From NCBI RefSeq assembly GCF_003194585.1, contig NZ_QHKZ01000001.1:124001-188000 (forward strand): a stretch of DNA of 64,000 nucleotides, given 5' to 3'. This DNA comes from Nocardioides daejeonensis (lineage in GTDB: Bacteria > Actinomycetota > Actinomycetes > Propionibacteriales > Nocardioidaceae). Under the pieces are notes generated by a model. It was not told the DNA's origin, ran no database searches, and saw only the letters and a list, made by a program, of their open reading frames with translations. Below are positions 13,201-20,088 of the stretch, piece after piece (position 1 is the first letter of the stretch; each line of letters starts with the position of its first letter). A program made the translations under genes and the position numbers.

Positions 13201-15789
13201 CTGGTCGCCCAGACCGCGGGGAACGCCAACCAGGCGACCTTCACCATCGACGTGGAGATCGACCAGGCGCTGACCGGATCGGTGGTCAACCGGGCCGAGG
13301 TCACGAGCCCGACTCCCGACCCCGTGACGCCGAACAACGAGGATGACGACGACTCGAGCACCTCGGCCGACGTCAAGGCGGACCTGCAGATCACCAAGAC
13401 GTTGACCACCCCGGTCGCGGACGTCATCGCTGGCACGGAGATCACCTACGAGCTGACGGTGAAGAACAACGGTCCCAGCCAGTCGAAGGCGCCGATCGAG
13501 GTCGCCGACGTGCTGCCCAGCGGCCTGAGCTTCGTCTCTGCGGTCGGCACCGGCTGGACCTGTGGTCATGCCGGCGGCACGATCACCTGCGAGCGCAACA
13601 GTGTGCTGGCCTCCGGCGCCACCGCACCCGTGATCACGGTCAAGGCGCTCATCGCTAGCGGCATCGGGGCCCAGACCCTGGTCAACACGGCGTCGGTCGA
13701 CGGTCCGGACCCGGACCCGAACCCGAACAACAACAACGAGCCGGAGGACACGCCGGTCACCGAGGACACCGAGATCAAGCTGACCAAGACCAACGTCGGC
13801 GACAACCCGGTGCGGGCTGGCGAGGTCGCGACCTTCGAGATCCGGGTGACCAGCAGCGGACCGTCGGACGCACGCCAGGTCGTCGTCTCCGACGTGCTCC
13901 CGACCGGGATGACGCTGGTGTCGGCGATCGGCACCGACTGGACCTGCACCTCGGCGGGCGTCTGCACCATCGACCGCATCGTCCCCGGCACGCCGGCACC
14001 ACCGCTGACCATCAAGGCACGGGTCGCCAGCGGCGTGCCGCACGGCACGACGCTGACCAACGAGGCCTCGGCCACGACGGCCACCCCGGGCGACGACCCG
14101 GCTGACAATGAGGACGACGCTGACGTCGACGTCGTCGCAGTGGCCGACCTCGCGCTGGAGAAGAAGCACAGCGGCGCACCGGTCGTCGCTGGAACGCCGA
14201 CCGACTACACGCTGACGGTCGTCAACAACGGTCCCTCGGACGCCATCGCTCCGTTGACCGTGACCGACACCCTTCCCGCCGGGATGAGCTACCTGTCGGC
14301 CGGAGCTCCGTGGAGCTGCGCCCCGCCGACCGGTCAGACGGTCACGTGCACGCTTGCGCAGGGCCTGGTGGCCGGCCAGACGGCGCCTGCGCTGCAGATG
14401 TCGGTGATGGTGGCGGCGGACGCGGAGAGCGCCCCGGCCACCAACTCCGCCCACGTCGAGTCGCCGACCACCGACGACAAGCCGGGCAACAACACCGACG
14501 ACGAGACGGTGCCGGTGACCCGCGCGACGAACCTCCGGGTGACCAAGTCGCACACGGGTACGGCGCATATCGGCGACGAGCTGTCCTTCGCCATCGCGGT
14601 GCACAACGAGGGTCCCTCGACCGCCCGCGACGTGGTGGTCACCGACACGCTTCCGGTCGGCCTGGAGTTCGTCTCCGCCACAGGCACGGACTGGACCTGC
14701 ACAGCCGCTGACGGCGTGGTGACCTGCACCCTGGCCGGACGTCTGGCCAGCGGCGCCGACGCCCCGCCGATCACTGTGGTGACCGTCGTCCGGCCGGCTG
14801 CCTACCCGTGGGTCCAGAACGTCGCCGAGGTGGGCAGCAGCACCCCGGAGACGGACCCGGAGGACAACCGCGACACCGATCCGGTCGACGTGCCGGCCCT
14901 GGTCGACCTGGCGGTCACCAAGGAGCTCGTCGGCGACCTGGTGGTCGGTCAGGAGGGCCGCTACCGGCTCACGGTCACCAACAACGGTCCGACCGACGAC
15001 CCGGAGCAGATCACCCTGACCGACGTCCTCCCCGCAGGGTTGGCCTACCGGTCCGCGGCCGGCGACGGCTGGGACTGCGCCGAGAGCGGCGGCACTGTCA
15101 CCTGCACCCGGCCCGGCGGCCTGGCTGCTGGGGAGACCAGCATCGTCGAGGTGATCGTCCTCGTCGAGCCGTCGGCCTGGCCGGGCGTGCTCAACCAGGC
15201 GCGGGTCGAGACCCCGTCGGAGGACAAGGATCCGGACAACGACACCGACGAGGTGGAGAGCGACGTCACCCCGACCGTCGACCTCTCGCTCGACAAGTCG
15301 GTCGCCTCGCAGAAGCGCGGCCTGGTGACCTATCGCCTCACGGTGCGCAACGGCGGTCCCAGCGCCACCGTCGCGCCGCTGGTCGTGACCGACCGGCTCC
15401 CGAAGGGGCTCGAGTACGTCGCGGCCCACGGCAAGGGCTGGAGCTGCGTCGTGGCCGGGCAGCTGGTGACCTGCACCTACGTCGACCCGCTGCCAGCAGG
15501 GGCGGAGGCCAGCTTCCTGGTCGAGGCCCGGATCGTCGCCAAGCCGGGTGAGTCGATCCGCAACGTTGCCCAGCTGGACGGCGGCGACGAGGGCACCGAC
15601 GGACCCACCACCGATGACGACGACGCCGTCGTCAAGGTGCCGCCGGTCAAGGACGGCGGTGACGACGGAGACGAGGACGGCACCGACAGCGGACTGCCCA
15701 ACGCCGGTGGTCCTGCGCTGTGGATCCTCGTGGCAGGACTCGGGCTGCTCGGCGGCGGGCTGCTGCTGATCCGACGCCGCCGCGCGTGA
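7261..15789 (+). CDS. giant secreted DUF11-repeat surface protein with LPNAGG tail
   Basis: 2842 residues. A signal peptide ends near PAAAAPP (about residue 40). About 19 repeats follow, each opening with a short (D/V)LxxxK strand, then (T/R)xTxxNNGPSDA and a DTLPAGL motif. This is the DUF11/CARDB-like beta-sandwich seen in adhesins and cell-wall proteins. The last nine are regular, about 125 residues each, with GTGWTC and VTC cysteine pairs and Asp/Asn-rich junctions. The C-terminus has LPNAGG, a hydrophobic span and an RRRR tail, so a sortase-type anchor is likely, though Ala replaces the usual Thr. The ATG was chosen for a GGGGAG site and the signal peptide directly behind it. Role in adhesion or surface structure is inference. 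Confidence 0.88.
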   Translation: MSTRFHAVIGKPGSVALRLVAALVLVLATLALVPGSPAAAAPPNDLEVSAEVTGNVLLGEAAEVRVTARNTGSVDQYNLSFRYVLPAGVTYVPGSSNAALGEPKIINLPAPGGGTVLIWSNVSDLPLAATQALTFRVLPDKDVFPVGSTIPTDASAYTNTNERTVPKFNGSGTYTTGADNQGTAPQERTSVSAIKVEKSEPSPEHELVRGVHEHPTTYALKVTNNGHYADRNVVLVDYLPAQLEFLGCGDVDNTAGADVEYAGAPRLDAVADLTANCPTPFSVTTVKDPAGYPGGVYTRVEWHLADLAPGDTTTVRYLAGIPMRANQLFPEGAEPSATSGEQGANLDNNTGASTRETDSEQGLTNHVGVSADYAGPVAGGGSTRVADEDTLTVTAEDLAVQKSVSPTTFTHGGIATFTFELQTGEYARADQIVLTDVLPDGLCPLRAEGQGISGCTAAGSQAPTGASYDTVTANADGTHTIVFTPVTMPESGTHTVTFQALMGTTYRQTGAPTVAGDSYVNTVSLTGTTTSVNGLGHESGTQAVEDESRATLTGGEVKLDKRILPQDGSTPYTCAKPAGDYKDTAALLTGSAAERASVTFAEGSRVCFLLDVTFPTGTDTKNPVLKDFLPENLTYEAGSAQPAGGNNLPAGQVTITMPSAGPVFTLGETKSGGRFVTQGGRFVYVLSAIVNTPAAPGEVDVPGNLAKLTWTDTKGKVSFLRDQEDFRVPSPPPIAIDKTASATSVVAGDQVDFSIALSNNGNAANGNAVDIVGPTVWDVLPQGIACADLVSGVGTAPRQCFDPTSAGRPTYAGNGVRSVVIWELPDTVRIAPGATLNAAITYRVTYPATIAAGASYTNTAHVRDYGTENNLGVIETHYPKENVDTTVPADEQDAPPANDNHTVTVPKVELDKSNDTSVDDALQGANPGTTNYAVPGETVTYTIEAKLPKNTTVYGGKITDALPSHVVFDELVAVEHKVGAGGWATAPASVVPSTPTYVAATKVLTATLATPLVIGAEDQWVRLTVRTHIDVGSTGVHNQTRVNTARFDSTNQAGGSLTQVTDTSTITLVEPQPVVDKTVTPTNPGAGQSVTYTITAKNNRQPVLHDSVLVDCVPAGINVDSGSITPSRGTAAVVASPGCAAGATRIEWTLGDLPNTQPWPTLTYTATVDPAAGSAATYVNTVTETGTSMPGTPPGDKSYAATDDATLTVPSSTITKSVTPTRAPVGDRVTFTVDVELPRDAHFYDARVVDTLPAGIDPASLQDVDVTCTDSGGSCTVPTPTSSTAGQVVTWSFGHIPTSSANRTLQVTYTAVVRSDTFGSPQAQNDAGETLTNSVRFLWKSASGDTTDKQTGPATSTATVLEPRLSITKAVSKANPVHGEEFTYTVTVTNATGANVSTAHDIDLTDTVPAGVKVTAGSISGGGALNGGATGGGTITWSDLGPLAAGDSITLTYKGTLVSGTKTGQTNTVDITEYHSLPSNEGGGRTYDGPEDDATVTPALPELTVSKTLLDPAPAYRGKPVRWRIEVTNKAGAPTAHDVDIVDTLPAGWTYDDDSAMVSIKGAAATQVNPAISGQALTWTNLADLAGGESIVIDLIAIPGASAAVGSGTAHVNTAATSGKDLEGGVVVTEDEDDAQTRIDSADVQIVKAVTPSGAKPVAGDDFSWTLTVTNNGGDVAVGPFTVTDTLPDGVTFVSADGGGWTCHPPVPATPSEFTCERTGTLAKDASFAPITVTGTLDADLVAGTEITNNATVSAETYDPDKDNNKDDERSTVTTIADFGIDKALNGTLVPGRDATYAITVTNHGPSYSQGAITVTETLPAGLTYKSFTGTGWKLDNQSGQVLTFVWDGAKPVGIGALPVINVTASVASSLTTAVTNRVTVEEPTDPTSGPEEPDSKDVPSTPAPSADLSLEKTHVGPMTAGTTDTYSFTVTNHGPSDAAGPLTLVDDLPAGLTYVAGSATSGWTCTPAGQVLTCTRPAGLVAQTAGNANQATFTIDVEIDQALTGSVVNRAEVTSPTPDPVTPNNEDDDDSSTSADVKADLQITKTLTTPVADVIAGTEITYELTVKNNGPSQSKAPIEVADVLPSGLSFVSAVGTGWTCGHAGGTITCERNSVLASGATAPVITVKALIASGIGAQTLVNTASVDGPDPDPNPNNNNEPEDTPVTEDTEIKLTKTNVGDNPVRAGEVATFEIRVTSSGPSDARQVVVSDVLPTGMTLVSAIGTDWTCTSAGVCTIDRIVPGTPAPPLTIKARVASGVPHGTTLTNEASATTATPGDDPADNEDDADVDVVAVADLALEKKHSGAPVVAGTPTDYTLTVVNNGPSDAIAPLTVTDTLPAGMSYLSAGAPWSCAPPTGQTVTCTLAQGLVAGQTAPALQMSVMVAADAESAPATNSAHVESPTTDDKPGNNTDDETVPVTRATNLRVTKSHTGTAHIGDELSFAIAVHNEGPSTARDVVVTDTLPVGLEFVSATGTDWTCTAADGVVTCTLAGRLASGADAPPITVVTVVRPAAYPWVQNVAEVGSSTPETDPEDNRDTDPVDVPALVDLAVTKELVGDLVVGQEGRYRLTVTNNGPTDDPEQITLTDVLPAGLAYRSAAGDGWDCAESGGTVTCTRPGGLAAGETSIVEVIVLVEPSAWPGVLNQARVETPSEDKDPDNDTDEVESDVTPTVDLSLDKSVASQKRGLVTYRLTVRNGGPSATVAPLVVTDRLPKGLEYVAAHGKGWSCVVAGQLVTCTYVDPLPAGAEASFLVEARIVAKPGESIRNVAQLDGGDEGTDGPTTDDDDAVVKVPPVKDGGDDGDEDGTDSGLPNAGGPALWILVAGLGLLGGGLLLIRRRRA
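12187..15640 (+). repeat. nine regular DUF11 repeats in coding sequence
   Basis: Repeats 11-19 of the DUF11 protein recur about every 370-390 bp. They share the protein motifs NNGPSDA, DTLPAGL, GWTC and VTCT, but the DNA has diverged, so the array is old rather than freshly duplicated. Confidence 0.8.
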
Positions 15790-15795
15790 CCAGCT

Positions 15796-15831
15796 CCGTC
15801 GGGTCGGCCGTTCCCCGGGCCGACCCGACGG
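15796..15831 (+). terminator. hairpin terminator after DUF11 gene
   Basis: A perfect 14-bp stem (15796-15809 with 15818-15831) has an 8-nt loop and lies 6 bp past the stop. It insulates ribF from the long upstream transcript. Confidence 0.8.
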
Positions 15832-15866
15832 TGCTCTCCCATGCCCCGGTATGGAAGAGTGCCGCC

Positions 15867-16811
15867 GTGCAGATCTGGCGAAATCCTGAACGGGTGCCGG
15901 CCGACCTCGGGCCCACCGTCGTGACGATCGGGAACTTCGACGGCTGCCACCTGGGTCACCAGCACGTGGTGCGTCGGGCCCGGGAGGTGGCTGCCGATCT
16001 CGGTGGTCTTCCTGTGGTCGCGGTGACCTTCGACCCCCATCCCATGGCGGTGCTCCGCCCCGACCATGCGCCCAGCATGCTGACCACGGTCGAGGAGCGA
16101 GCGGCGCTGCTGGCCGACGCGGGCGCCGACCACGTCGTGGTACTGCCGTTCGACCGCGAGATCGCGGCGTGGAGCCCGGTCGAGTTCATCGAGCGGATCC
16201 TGGTGCAGAGCCTGAACACGAAGGCGGTCGTCGTCGGAGCCAACTTCCGCTTCGGCAACCGTGCCTCCGGCGACGTCGCGCTGCTGCGCGAGGAGGGGCT
16301 CGCCCACGGCTTCACGGCCGAGGGCGTGGCCCTGGACGGCGGTCCGCAGGTCTGGAGCTCGACCTACGTCCGGACCTGCCTGGCGACCGGCGACGTCGAG
16401 GGTGCTGCCGAGGCCCTCGGGCGCCCAGTGCGCGTGAGCGGGCCGGTGATCCGCGGCGACCAGCGCGGCCGGGAGCTCGGCTTCCCGACCGCTAACGTCC
16501 CGGTGCACGACACCGGGCTCGTGCCCGCCGACGGCGTGTATGCCGGTTGGTTGCGTCGCCTGGACACCGACGAGACGTTCCCGGCGGCGATCTCGGTGGG
16601 CACCAACCCCACCTTCGCCGGCGAGCGTGAGCGCCGCGTCGAGTCCTACGTGCTCGACCGCACCGACCTCGACCTGTACGGCGTCGAGGTCGAGGTCACC
16701 TTCGTCGCCCACCTGCGCGGCATGCTCCGCTTCAACGGCCTCGAAGAGCTCATCGAGGCGATGAACAACGACGTCTCCCGTACTCGCGAGGTCCTCGGAC
16801 TCCTCCGATGA
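15867..16811 (+). CDS. ribF: bifunctional riboflavin kinase / FAD synthetase RibF
   Basis: 314 residues. It makes FMN and FAD from riboflavin and ATP. The N-terminal nucleotidyltransferase domain has TIGNFDGCHLGHQ (19-31, with Cys where Val is usual). The C-terminal flavokinase domain has RELGFPTANV. The GTG start gives the canonical short lead VQIWRNPERVPADLGP. Upstream in-frame codons would extend into the terminator stem, so they are rejected. The stop overlaps the photolyase ATG (ATGA), linking FAD synthesis with an FAD enzyme. Confidence 0.93.
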   Translation: MQIWRNPERVPADLGPTVVTIGNFDGCHLGHQHVVRRAREVAADLGGLPVVAVTFDPHPMAVLRPDHAPSMLTTVEERAALLADAGADHVVVLPFDREIAAWSPVEFIERILVQSLNTKAVVVGANFRFGNRASGDVALLREEGLAHGFTAEGVALDGGPQVWSSTYVRTCLATGDVEGAAEALGRPVRVSGPVIRGDQRGRELGFPTANVPVHDTGLVPADGVYAGWLRRLDTDETFPAAISVGTNPTFAGERERRVESYVLDRTDLDLYGVEVEVTFVAHLRGMLRFNGLEELIEAMNNDVSRTREVLGLLR

Positions 16812-18163
16812 CCGCTGCGCTGCTGTGGGTCCGGCGCGACCTGCGCAGCGGCGACCATCCGGCCCTGCACGCAGCCCTGGCGGCGGCCGGTCAGGTGCAT
16901 GTGGTCTTCGTGGTCGACGAGCTGCTGTGGCAGCGGGCGGGGCGGGTGCCGCGCGGCTGGCTGGCTGCCAACGTGCTCGATCTTCGCGACGGGCTCGGCG
17001 GGCGCCTCACCGTCGTCGCCGGTGACCCGGTGCGGCTCGTCCCGGAGCTCGCCGAGCGGGTGGGTGCGGGATCGGTGCACGTCAGCGCGGAGACGACGCC
17101 ATACGGCGTACGCCGGGACGCCGCGGTGGCGCGGGCGCTCACGGCCACGGGACGGGAGCTGGTCCGCACGGGCTCGCCGTACGCCGTGGGGCCCGGTCGA
17201 GTGCTGACCGGCGGCGGCACGCCCTACCAGGTCTTCACTCCGTTCGCCCGCGCCTGGCGCGCACACGGGTGGCCGGCACCGGCCTCCCCAGCGCCGCTGG
17301 AGGGGCTGGCCCCCGGCGCCTCGGAGCCGGCTGCGCTCGACGCGCTGCGCGCCGCGGTCGAGCTGGCCGGCACACTGCCGCGGCCAGGGGAGCAGGCGGC
17401 GCTCCTGCGGTGGCAGCGGTTCCTCGATGAGCGTCTCCACGGGTACGCCGAGACGCGCGACCGCCCCGATGTCGCGGGTACCTCCGGGCTCTCGCCCTAC
17501 CTGAAGGTGGGTGCGATCCATCCCCGCACGCTGCTCGCCGACCTGGCGGGCAGGCACGAGGGGGAGGACGTCTCACGGCTCGTCGACGAGCTGGCCTGGC
17601 GCGAGTTCTACGCCGACGTGCTGCACCATCGCCCCGGGAGCGCGTGGCATGACCTGCGCGCGCTCGGCATCGCCCAGGACGACGCGGCCGACGCCGCCGA
17701 ACCGCTCGCCGCCTGGCGGGCAGGACGTACCGGGTTCCCGATCGTCGATGCCGGAATGCGTCAGCTTGCCGCTACCGGCTGGATGCACAACCGGGTGCGG
17801 ATGATCACCGCGAGCTTCCTCTGCAAGGACCTCCACCTGCCCTGGCAGGTCGGGGCCAGGCACTTCCTCGATCTCCTGGCCGACGCCGACCTCGCCTCCA
17901 ACAACCACGGCTGGCAGTGGGTGGCCGGCACCGGCACCGACGCCTCGCCGTTCTTCCGGGTCTTCCACCCGGTCACCCAGGGGCTGAGGTTCGATCCGGA
18001 GGGGGAGTACGTGCGACGCTGGGTTCCCGAGCTCGCCGGCCTCCAGGGTCGTGCTGCCCACGAGCCCTGGAAGCACGGGGGAGCGCCGGGCTATCCGGCG
18101 CCGATCCTCGACCACGCGAGCGAACGGCTGGAGGCGCTGGCGCGCTACGCGGCCCGCCGGTAG
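16808..18163 (+). CDS. phrB: deoxyribodipyrimidine photolyase (class I CPD type)
   Basis: 451 residues. It repairs cyclobutane pyrimidine dimers using blue light and FAD. The N-terminal Rossmann-like antenna domain begins LLWVRRDLRSGDHPAL. The C-terminal FAD domain has WREFYADVLHH, GMRQLAATGWMHNRVRM and NNHGWQWVAGTGTDA, typical of class I enzymes. It is translationally coupled to ribF, whose product makes its cofactor. The stop is 2 bp from the convergent response-regulator gene, leaving no room for a separate terminator. Cryptochrome function is a less likely alternative. Confidence 0.92.
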   Translation: MTAALLWVRRDLRSGDHPALHAALAAAGQVHVVFVVDELLWQRAGRVPRGWLAANVLDLRDGLGGRLTVVAGDPVRLVPELAERVGAGSVHVSAETTPYGVRRDAAVARALTATGRELVRTGSPYAVGPGRVLTGGGTPYQVFTPFARAWRAHGWPAPASPAPLEGLAPGASEPAALDALRAAVELAGTLPRPGEQAALLRWQRFLDERLHGYAETRDRPDVAGTSGLSPYLKVGAIHPRTLLADLAGRHEGEDVSRLVDELAWREFYADVLHHRPGSAWHDLRALGIAQDDAADAAEPLAAWRAGRTGFPIVDAGMRQLAATGWMHNRVRMITASFLCKDLHLPWQVGARHFLDLLADADLASNNHGWQWVAGTGTDASPFFRVFHPVTQGLRFDPEGEYVRRWVPELAGLQGRAAHEPWKHGGAPGYPAPILDHASERLEALARYAARR

Positions 18164-18165
18164 GG

Positions 18166-18810
18166 CTACTCGACCTGCAGCCAGGCCAGCACCGCCAGCA
18201 CCCGCCGGTTGTCATCCGCGGCGACCGGCAGGTCCAGCTTCGTGAAGATGCTGTTGGTGTGCTTGGTGACGGCGCGCTCTGTCACGTGCAGCTGAGCTGC
18301 GATCGCCGCATTCGAGCGCCCCTCGGCCATCAGGCCCAGCACGTCCCGTTCGCGCGGCGTGAGCCGGTCGATCGGCTGCTGACGACGGCGCGACATGATC
18401 GCGGCGATCACCTCGGGGTCGATGACCGTGCCGCCGGCGACCACGCGGCGTACGCCGTCGATGAAGTCGCCGACGTTGGCGACGCGGTCCTTCAGCAGAT
18501 AGCCGACCGCTCCCTCGCCGCTGGCCAGGAGCTCACGGGCGTAGAGCTGCTCGACGTACTGCGAGAGCACCAGCACCGGGAAGCCAGGACGGCGGCTGCG
18601 CACCGCCAGTGCTGCGCGCAGACCCTCGTCGGTGTGGGTCGGCGGCATCCGGACGTCGAGCACGGCGCCGTCGGCCTCGGTGTCCCGCAGCGCGTGGTCG
18701 AGATCGACGGCGTTGTCGACCGCGGTCGACACGGTGATGTCGTGCGCCTCCAGGAGTCGGATCATGCCGTCGCGAAGCAGGGCGTTGTCCTCGGCTACGA
18801 CGACGCGCAC
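18166..18810 (-). CDS. LuxR/NarL-family response regulator
   Basis: 214 residues. The receiver domain starts VRVVVAEDNALLRDG, with the phosphate-accepting Asp52 in LDVRMP and the conserved Lys in YLLKDR. The C-terminal GerE helix-turn-helix begins LTPRERDVLGLMAEGRSNAAIA. The GTG at 18810 lies inside the end of the kinase gene (16-bp overlap), so the pair is co-translated. The likely targets are its own operon and the divergent MMPL gene through the inverted repeat at 19965-19988. The signal sensed is unknown. Confidence 0.92.
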   Translation of the reverse strand: MRVVVAEDNALLRDGMIRLLEAHDITVSTAVDNAVDLDHALRDTEADGAVLDVRMPPTHTDEGLRAALAVRSRRPGFPVLVLSQYVEQLYARELLASGEGAVGYLLKDRVANVGDFIDGVRRVVAGGTVIDPEVIAAIMSRRRQQPIDRLTPRERDVLGLMAEGRSNAAIAAQLHVTERAVTKHTNSIFTKLDLPVAADDNRRVLAVLAWLQVE

Positions 18811-19910
18811 GGCACCTCCATGGTGATGAGAGTCGGCCCCCCGGTGGGACTCGACACCCTCATCGTGCCGTCGAAGGCACTGAGCCGTCGCGCCACCCCG
18901 CGCAGTCCGGACCCGGCGGCGGCCGAGGCCCCGCCCCGGCCGTCGTCGCCGACGACGACGCGCAGCAGGTCGTCCGTCTCGTCGAGGCCGATCCACGCCT
19001 CGCTCGCCACGGCATGCTTGCCGACGTTGGCCAGGCACTCGGCAACGGCGAAGTAGACCGCCGACTCCAAGGGCTCCGTGAGCCGCCCGCGCAGCTCGCT
19101 GGTCACCGTCACCGGCAGGGCCATGTCGAGTGCGAGCGCCTGGACCGCCCCGACGAGCCCGCGGTCGGCGAGGACGGGTGGGTGGATGCCACGCAGCACG
19201 AAGCGGATGTCGCCCAGCGCAGCCGTGGTCGTCTCGCGCGCCTCCGCGAGCAGCCGCGTGGTCGCCTCGGGATCCGTCGAGGCGCTCTGCTCCGCCATTC
19301 CGAGAGTCATCCCCAGCGCGACCAGGCGTGCCTGGGCGCCGTCGTGCAGGTCACGCTCGATGCGCCGCAGCTCGGCCGCGGCATGGTCGACGCTCGCCGC
19401 GCGTGACTCGGTGAGCACCTCGACGCGCTCCTCGAGCCGCTCGGTCCGCCCCTTGCACAGGAACCACCGGTCCAGGCCCGCGCGGGCGCCCATGATCTGC
19501 GGGGCTCCGTACCACCAGAGGGCGCCGGTCACGACGACGACCAGCAGCACGAGGGTCAGCAGCGAGAGCACGAAGCCGACGGGTACGCCGACCAACGCCC
19601 AGGCGACCTCCCGCCAGGTCATGGGGTCCATCGCCCAGGTCCGGATCCGGGCCATGGCGCCGAGCCCGGCGGTCGGGAGTCGATCCTCGGGAACCGGGTG
19701 GCCGAGGGTGGCGGCCGCCATCCGGCGGTGCAGGTCCGCGCTCCAACGCAGCACCGGAAGAGTCACCAGCAGCAGCGGGATGCCGACCGTGATGACCGCC
19801 AGTGCCCCAGCGACGATGCTCAGCACCACGAAGACCAGCGTCAACGGCAGGAGCAGGATCTGGAGCAGGGCGTATCCGGTGAGGCGCCACGGGCTGAGCT
19901 GACTGCGCAT
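18795..19910 (-). CDS. sensor histidine kinase (HisKA_3 type, membrane)
   Basis: 371 residues. The N-terminal half has paired hydrophobic segments (about 12-55 and 103-131) with the look of the putative-sensor domain found in actinobacterial NarL-type kinases. The dimerisation helix carries ERDLHDGAQARLV with His189, and the ATPase domain has DDGRGG and GLRGVARRL. It autophosphorylates and passes phosphate to the overlapping regulator. The ATG is preceded by GAGGAT, which can be read as a weak ribosome site or as a -10 for a leaderless start. Divergent from the MMPL exporter, a common envelope-stress layout. Confidence 0.9.
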   Translation of the reverse strand: MRSQLSPWRLTGYALLQILLLPLTLVFVVLSIVAGALAVITVGIPLLLVTLPVLRWSADLHRRMAAATLGHPVPEDRLPTAGLGAMARIRTWAMDPMTWREVAWALVGVPVGFVLSLLTLVLLVVVVTGALWWYGAPQIMGARAGLDRWFLCKGRTERLEERVEVLTESRAASVDHAAAELRRIERDLHDGAQARLVALGMTLGMAEQSASTDPEATTRLLAEARETTTAALGDIRFVLRGIHPPVLADRGLVGAVQALALDMALPVTVTSELRGRLTEPLESAVYFAVAECLANVGKHAVASEAWIGLDETDDLLRVVVGDDGRGGASAAAGSGLRGVARRLSAFDGTMRVSSPTGGPTLITMEVPCASS

Positions 19911-19964
19911 GGCCCCATCCTCGCCGATCACAGGCATGCGCGCGGTGGGGCCAGGTGCCTCCGC

Positions 19965-19988
19965 GGGGGTGGAGAAAGGTCCACCCCC
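19965..19988. promoter_or_regulatory. perfect inverted repeat between kinase and MMPL genes
   Basis: GGGGGTGGA and TCCACCCCC flank a 6-nt spacer. The site is 55 bp from the kinase start and about 100 bp from the MMPL start, in the only shared promoter region. It is the natural candidate operator for the adjacent LuxR-type regulator, though it could also form an RNA hairpin. Confidence 0.5.
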
Positions 19989-20088
19989 GGTGGGGATCTG
20001 ACCACCGTGACCGGAAGTGCGGATGCCGGGAGCGTGGGGGCAGTACGAGCTCCGGTGCGCGGAGCTCCCGTTGACGAGGAGATCCCCG

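Noticed and set aside
10450..15429. 1659-codon open frame antisense to the DUF11 gene
   Set aside because: Repetitive shadow of the DUF11 repeats with no signal peptide, domain or start signal.
12187..15640. CRISPR-like spacing of repeats
   Set aside because: The repeats are about 125 codons long, lie in one continuous reading frame and are conserved at protein, not DNA, level.
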